From CAYSHJ01 sp964589725 (lineage in GTDB: Bacteria > Planctomycetota > Planctomycetia > Planctomycetales > Planctomycetaceae), in the NCBI GenBank assembly GCA_964589725.1, contig CAZPUJ010000031.1, forward strand, positions 1-8,184: a stretch of DNA of 8,184 bases. Direction: 5' to 3'. The notes under the pieces were generated by a model. The model saw only the letters and a list, made by a program, of their open reading frames with translations, made no database searches and was not told where the DNA came from. The position numbers and the translations under genes are program-made. Positions within the stretch are counted from its first letter, which is position 1. The number at the start of each line of letters is the position of its first letter. Positions 5,468 to 8,184 of the stretch are shown piece by piece.

Positions 5468-7213
5468 TTAATCGCTGCAATCGTCCTGGCCGCTTCGTCA
5501 CTTGGCGCCGTCGAGCCTGCCGTGCGCGAAGCGGAAGAACAGCGTGTCGCGGTCATTCAGCGGATTGCTCCCACGGTCGTCGCCGTATTCGCCAAGGGAG
5601 GGCAGGGGGGAGGCTCGGGCGTCGTGATCAGCCGTGATGGGCTTGCGCTCACAAACTTTCACGTCGTCAATGGACTGGGACCGTTCATGAAATGCGGCCT
5701 CAACGACGGTGTGCTCTACGACGCCGTGGTGGTTGGCATCGATCCGACCGGCGACGTGGCTCTCATCAAGTTGCTCGGCCGCGAGGATTTTCCGATCGCG
5801 ACATCCGGCGACAGCGACAAATTGCAGATCGGCGATTGGACATTCGTGATGGGGAACCCGTTCTTGTTGGCGACCGACTTTCAGCCGACGGTCACGTACG
5901 GCATCGTCAGTGGCACGCACCGGTATCAACCGCCGGCGGGAACGTGGCTGGAATACACCGACTGCATTCAGGTGGACACGTCGATCAACCCCGGAAATTC
6001 CGGCGGTCCGCTGTTCAACTCGGCCGGCGAGTTGGTGGGCATTAACGGACGCGGCTCGTTTGAGAAGCGCGGGCGAGTAAACTCCGGCGCGGGGTACGCG
6101 ATCTCGATCAACCAGGTCAAGTTCTTCCTCGATCAACTCAAGGCCGGCCGAGTCGTGGACCACGCGACTCTGGGAGCCACCGTCGCCACGCAAACGGATG
6201 GGAGTGTTGTGGTCAACGGAATTTTGGAAACGTCCGACGTGTTCCGCCGCGGCCTGAGATCGGGCGATGAGTTGGTGTCGTTTGCCGGGCGTCCCATTCG
6301 GAGCGTTAATCAATACAAGAACATCCTGGGTATTTACCCGATGGGCTGGAAGCTGCCGATCGTGTTTCGCCACGACGGCGAACGCCACGAGATTTACGCT
6401 CGGCTACGCGGCTTGCATGCGAAGTCCGAATTGATGGCCGGTCCACGCCAGCCCAAACCGCCACCGCAGCCGCCGCAACCGAAACCGAGGAACGAAAAGG
6501 ACGGCAAGCCCAAAGATCAACCGGACTTCCCTCTGCCCCCGCGACCAACACCGCCGGCCAAGGAAAACCCCGTCCCGGAACAATGGAAGGAGTGGTTTGT
6601 CCAGAAGACAGGCTTTGCGAATTATCGCTTCAACCAATTGGAGCAGGACCGAGTGCTCGCGGTGCTCAAGTCGCTCGGTGATTTCTCCAGCGCCACCGGC
6701 TCCTGGCGATTGAGTGGCCAGGCGGCGACCGGTGACCGGTTCGAACTGACGCTCGCGCCGAAAGGCGTCGGCTTGGAGATTCGCGACAGTGCATTCTTCC
6801 AACAGCTTGACGACACCGACGCGGCGGATGAACCCCCCGGCACGGGCGGATTCTTGATCGCGGGTCATCATTTGAGATTGTTGTTGCAAAAGGGCTCTTC
6901 CACGTTCACCGAATGTCATTACTTTGGCAGCGAGCCGCTCGATGGTCGGGGCGAGTTGGTCGATGTGGTCATCACGACGCAATCAGCTGTGGAGACGCGA
7001 TGGTACTTCAGTCGGACCAGTGGCACATTGGTCGGTCTGGACACGCGGCTCCACGAAGACGCCGAGGAGTGCGCCGTCCGCTTCGATGGCTGGCGCGACT
7101 TCGGCGGCCGACAACTGCCGCAAACGTGGATCGTGCGCGGCGGGGAAAAAGAGTTCGCTCAGCTGCGACTTGAGAAAGTCGACTTTGCGGCGGCGAAGAA
7201 GGGAGCGCAGTAG
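5438..7213 (+). CDS. HtrA-like (S1C) trypsin-fold serine protease with PDZ and novel C-terminal domain
   Basis: 591 residues. The signal peptide (~1-24) is MRESRWAMPTLIAAIVLAASSLGA; the n-region arginines favour ATG 5438 over ATG 5459, although R5 comes from a hairpin repeat. The trypsin-like domain (~30-235) has an intact triad: H75 in LTNFHVV, D106 in PTGDVALIKL, S188 in INPGNSGGPLFN. A PDZ domain follows at ~244-325 (LGATV... FRRGLRSGDELVSFAGRPI), then a P/K-rich linker (~336-380). Residues ~383-591 form a beta-rich domain not found in standard HtrA, beginning VPEQWKEWFVQKTGFANYRF. Its end (TRWYFSRTSGTLVGLDTRL... GRQLPQTWIV) resembles the strand pattern of LolA/lipoprotein-sorting-like domains (weak inference). 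Expected role: periplasmic protein degradation or quality control. It lies directly before a catalytically dead relative, which suggests they act together. Confidence 0.93.
   Translation: MRESRWAMPTLIAAIVLAASSLGAVEPAVREAEEQRVAVIQRIAPTVVAVFAKGGQGGGSGVVISRDGLALTNFHVVNGLGPFMKCGLNDGVLYDAVVVGIDPTGDVALIKLLGREDFPIATSGDSDKLQIGDWTFVMGNPFLLATDFQPTVTYGIVSGTHRYQPPAGTWLEYTDCIQVDTSINPGNSGGPLFNSAGELVGINGRGSFEKRGRVNSGAGYAISINQVKFFLDQLKAGRVVDHATLGATVATQTDGSVVVNGILETSDVFRRGLRSGDELVSFAGRPIRSVNQYKNILGIYPMGWKLPIVFRHDGERHEIYARLRGLHAKSELMAGPRQPKPPPQPPQPKPRNEKDGKPKDQPDFPLPPRPTPPAKENPVPEQWKEWFVQKTGFANYRFNQLEQDRVLAVLKSLGDFSSATGSWRLSGQAATGDRFELTLAPKGVGLEIRDSAFFQQLDDTDAADEPPGTGGFLIAGHHLRLLLQKGSSTFTECHYFGSEPLDGRGELVDVVITTQSAVETRWYFSRTSGTLVGLDTRLHEDAEECAVRFDGWRDFGGRQLPQTWIVRGGEKEFAQLRLEKVDFAAAKKGAQ
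7199..7205 (+). promoter_or_regulatory. Possible ribosome binding site of gene 6
   Basis: AAGGGAG lies 10 nt before ATG 7216, inside the last codons of gene 5. It supports a start just after the gene 5 stop, upstream of the 7-bp repeats. The in-frame ATGs at 7225 and 7360 have no well-spaced site. Confidence 0.45.
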
Positions 7214-7215
7214 AG

Positions 7216-8184
7216 ATGGAGTCGATGGCATTGCAAATTGGAAGTTGCAAATTGCATATTCTCAGTTGGCTAGGATCAAGCACGCCTGTTCGCAATTTGC
7301 ATTTCGCAATTTGCAAATTGCATTCCGGCCGACAGTTTTTTGCCACGTTGGTCGCCACAATGTGCTGTCTGACTTTATGTCTTTCAGCGGCTCCGGCGAA
7401 CGCGCGGTCGATGCGGCAGACAATTGACGCCGTACAGCCGAAGATCGTGAAAATTTTCGGAGCTGGCGGCATTCAGAACTTAGCGGCTTACGGGACCGGA
7501 TTCTTCGTGTCGTCGCAAGGGCACATCGCCACGGTCTGGAGTCATGTGCTGGACGCGGATGCGGTTAACGTCGTGCTGGCCGATGGGCGAAGGTTCACGG
7601 CGAAGGTGCTCGGAGCTGAACCTCAGTTGGCGTTGGCCATACTCAAACTCAATGGTGCTGACGGACTCGACTTTCCGTTCTTTGAAGTCGACGAAGCGAT
7701 ATCGGTTGGAACCGGCACCCGCGTGCTGGGGTTCAGCAACATGTTCAACGTGGCCGCCGGTGACGAACCGGTGTCGGTCATTCATGGCGTCATCGCCTCG
7801 CGCACGACGCTCGAAACACGGCGAGGTGTTTTCGAAAGCCCGTATCAAGGCCCGATCTACGTCGTCGACGGCGTGACAAATAACTCCGGTGCAGCCGGCG
7901 GCGTGTTGACCACTCGTGACGGCCGACTGCTGGGCATGTTGGGTTTTGAGTTGCGAAACACGAAGTCCAACACGTGGGTGAACTACGCGATCCCGATGAC
8001 CGAGCTGCGCGAATCCATTCGGCAGATTATCAGCGGCAAATTTGAACCCAAGAAGGATCCGCGCACCGAGGAACCGGCCGTTAAACTGCGTCGCTACAAG
8101 CCGCTCGATTTCGGCTTTCTGCTGGTGCCCGATGTCGTCGACCGCACGCCCGCGTTCATCGACGCCGTCCACCCCGACAGCGCC
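7216..8184 (+). CDS. Trypsin-fold/PDZ pseudoprotease (3' end outside window)
   Basis: Open from ATG 7216, 2 bp after the gene 5 stop, to the window edge (323 codons); other in-frame ATGs are at 7225, 7360 and 7411. Residues ~6-36 are translated 7-bp repeats. A signal peptide follows (GRQFFATLVATMCCLTLCLSAAPANA, cleavage after A63). The trypsin-like domain (~67-275) aligns without gaps to gene 5 at two catalytic blocks. PTGDVALIKL becomes PQLALAILKL (Asp to A139), and NPGNSGGPL becomes NSGAAGGVL (Ser to A227). Only the His remains (H110 in TVWSHVL), and one extra residue separates it from the conserved Thr. S224 is three residues away from the nucleophile position. The last visible residues (RRYKPLDFGFLLVPDVVDRTPAFIDAVHPDSA region) are the start of a PDZ domain. 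It is predicted inactive and may serve as a substrate-binding or regulatory partner of the active protease. I recall similar WSHVL/NNxGAAGG proteins in planctomycetes, which would make inactivity a family trait. Confidence 0.88.
   Translation, partial: MESMALQIGSCKLHILSWLGSSTPVRNLHFAICKLHSGRQFFATLVATMCCLTLCLSAAPANARSMRQTIDAVQPKIVKIFGAGGIQNLAAYGTGFFVSSQGHIATVWSHVLDADAVNVVLADGRRFTAKVLGAEPQLALAILKLNGADGLDFPFFEVDEAISVGTGTRVLGFSNMFNVAAGDEPVSVIHGVIASRTTLETRRGVFESPYQGPIYVVDGVTNNSGAAGGVLTTRDGRLLGMLGFELRNTKSNTWVNYAIPMTELRESIRQIISGKFEPKKDPRTEEPAVKLRRYKPLDFGFLLVPDVVDRTPAFIDAVHPDSA
7231..7323 (+). repeat. 7-bp repeat array in the N-terminal coding region of gene 6
   Basis: There are two sub-arrays. At 7231-7272: TTGCAAA, TTGGAAG, TTGCAAA, TTGCATA, then the decayed TTCTCAG and TTGGCTA. 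At 7289-7323: TTCGCAA, TTTGCAT, TTCGCAA, TTTGCAA, ATTGCAT. A 16-bp spacer separates them. The sub-arrays run in opposite sense (GCAAATTG versus CAATTTGC), so they can form a long imperfect stem. Same family as 1092-1196. The array is read in frame as LQIGSCKLHI... NLHFAICKLH. Confidence 0.88.

Noticed and set aside
5498..6388. 296-codon antisense frame opposite the protease
   Set aside because: The + strand encodes an unmistakable HtrA-like domain with triad and PDZ; the antisense product has no coherent motif.
7885..7887. S224 of gene 6 as a catalytic serine
   Set aside because: Ungapped alignment to the NPGNSGGP block of gene 5 places S224 at the Pro position; the nucleophile position is A227.
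7480..8172. 230-codon antisense frame opposite gene 6
   Set aside because: The + strand frame shows trypsin-fold blocks alignable to gene 5 and a PDZ start; the antisense frame is its shadow.

Overview
The window is one strand-specific block of six consecutive + strand genes, with the first cut off at the left edge and the last at the right edge. It covers almost every base and looks like part of a single operon. High-GC coding sequence, nearly every product exported, K/D/E-rich coiled-coil proteins, an NPCBM domain, HtrA-like proteases and dispersed GC-palindrome and 7-bp repeats together suggest a planctomycete, probably Pirellulales-like. This is inferred from protein style and repeat types, not from a marker gene.

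Layout. 1-1087: C-terminal 361 residues of a large coiled-coil envelope protein of the DUF4175-like type that accompanies MoxR/VWA (Bat-like) clusters in planctomycetes. 1080-2948: exported coiled-coil protein with a very long charged disordered linker. 2945-4207: TPR-like exported protein with a conserved C-terminal tail. 4232-5395: exported beta-rich protein ending in an NPCBM carbohydrate-binding domain. 5438-7213: HtrA/S1C-type serine protease with intact triad, a PDZ domain, a proline-rich linker and an uncharacterised, possibly LolA-like C-terminal domain. 7216-end: a second trypsin-fold/PDZ protein in which the catalytic Asp and Ser are both Ala, so a predicted pseudoprotease. It is cut by the right edge just as its PDZ domain begins.

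Coupling. Genes 1/2 overlap by 8 bp and genes 2/3 by 4 bp (ATGA). The later gaps are 24, 42 and 2 bp. No terminator or internal promoter was recognised, so the genes are probably co-transcribed. The first three genes look like scaffold components of a Bat-like periplasmic assembly. The NPCBM protein and the active/inactive protease pair suggest a job in envelope or polysaccharide-associated protein quality control (inference).

Most unusual feature. Repeats sit inside coding sequence, mostly between a start codon and the hydrophobic core of a signal peptide: 7-bp repeat arrays in genes 2 and 6, a 21-bp tandem duplication in gene 3, and a GGTGGGC hairpin in gene 5. A further large inverted repeat lies in frame within gene 1. 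In gene 2 the repeat appears to encode most of the signal-peptide core itself. The 7-bp units contain no stop codon in any of six frames, which would explain why they are tolerated in genes.
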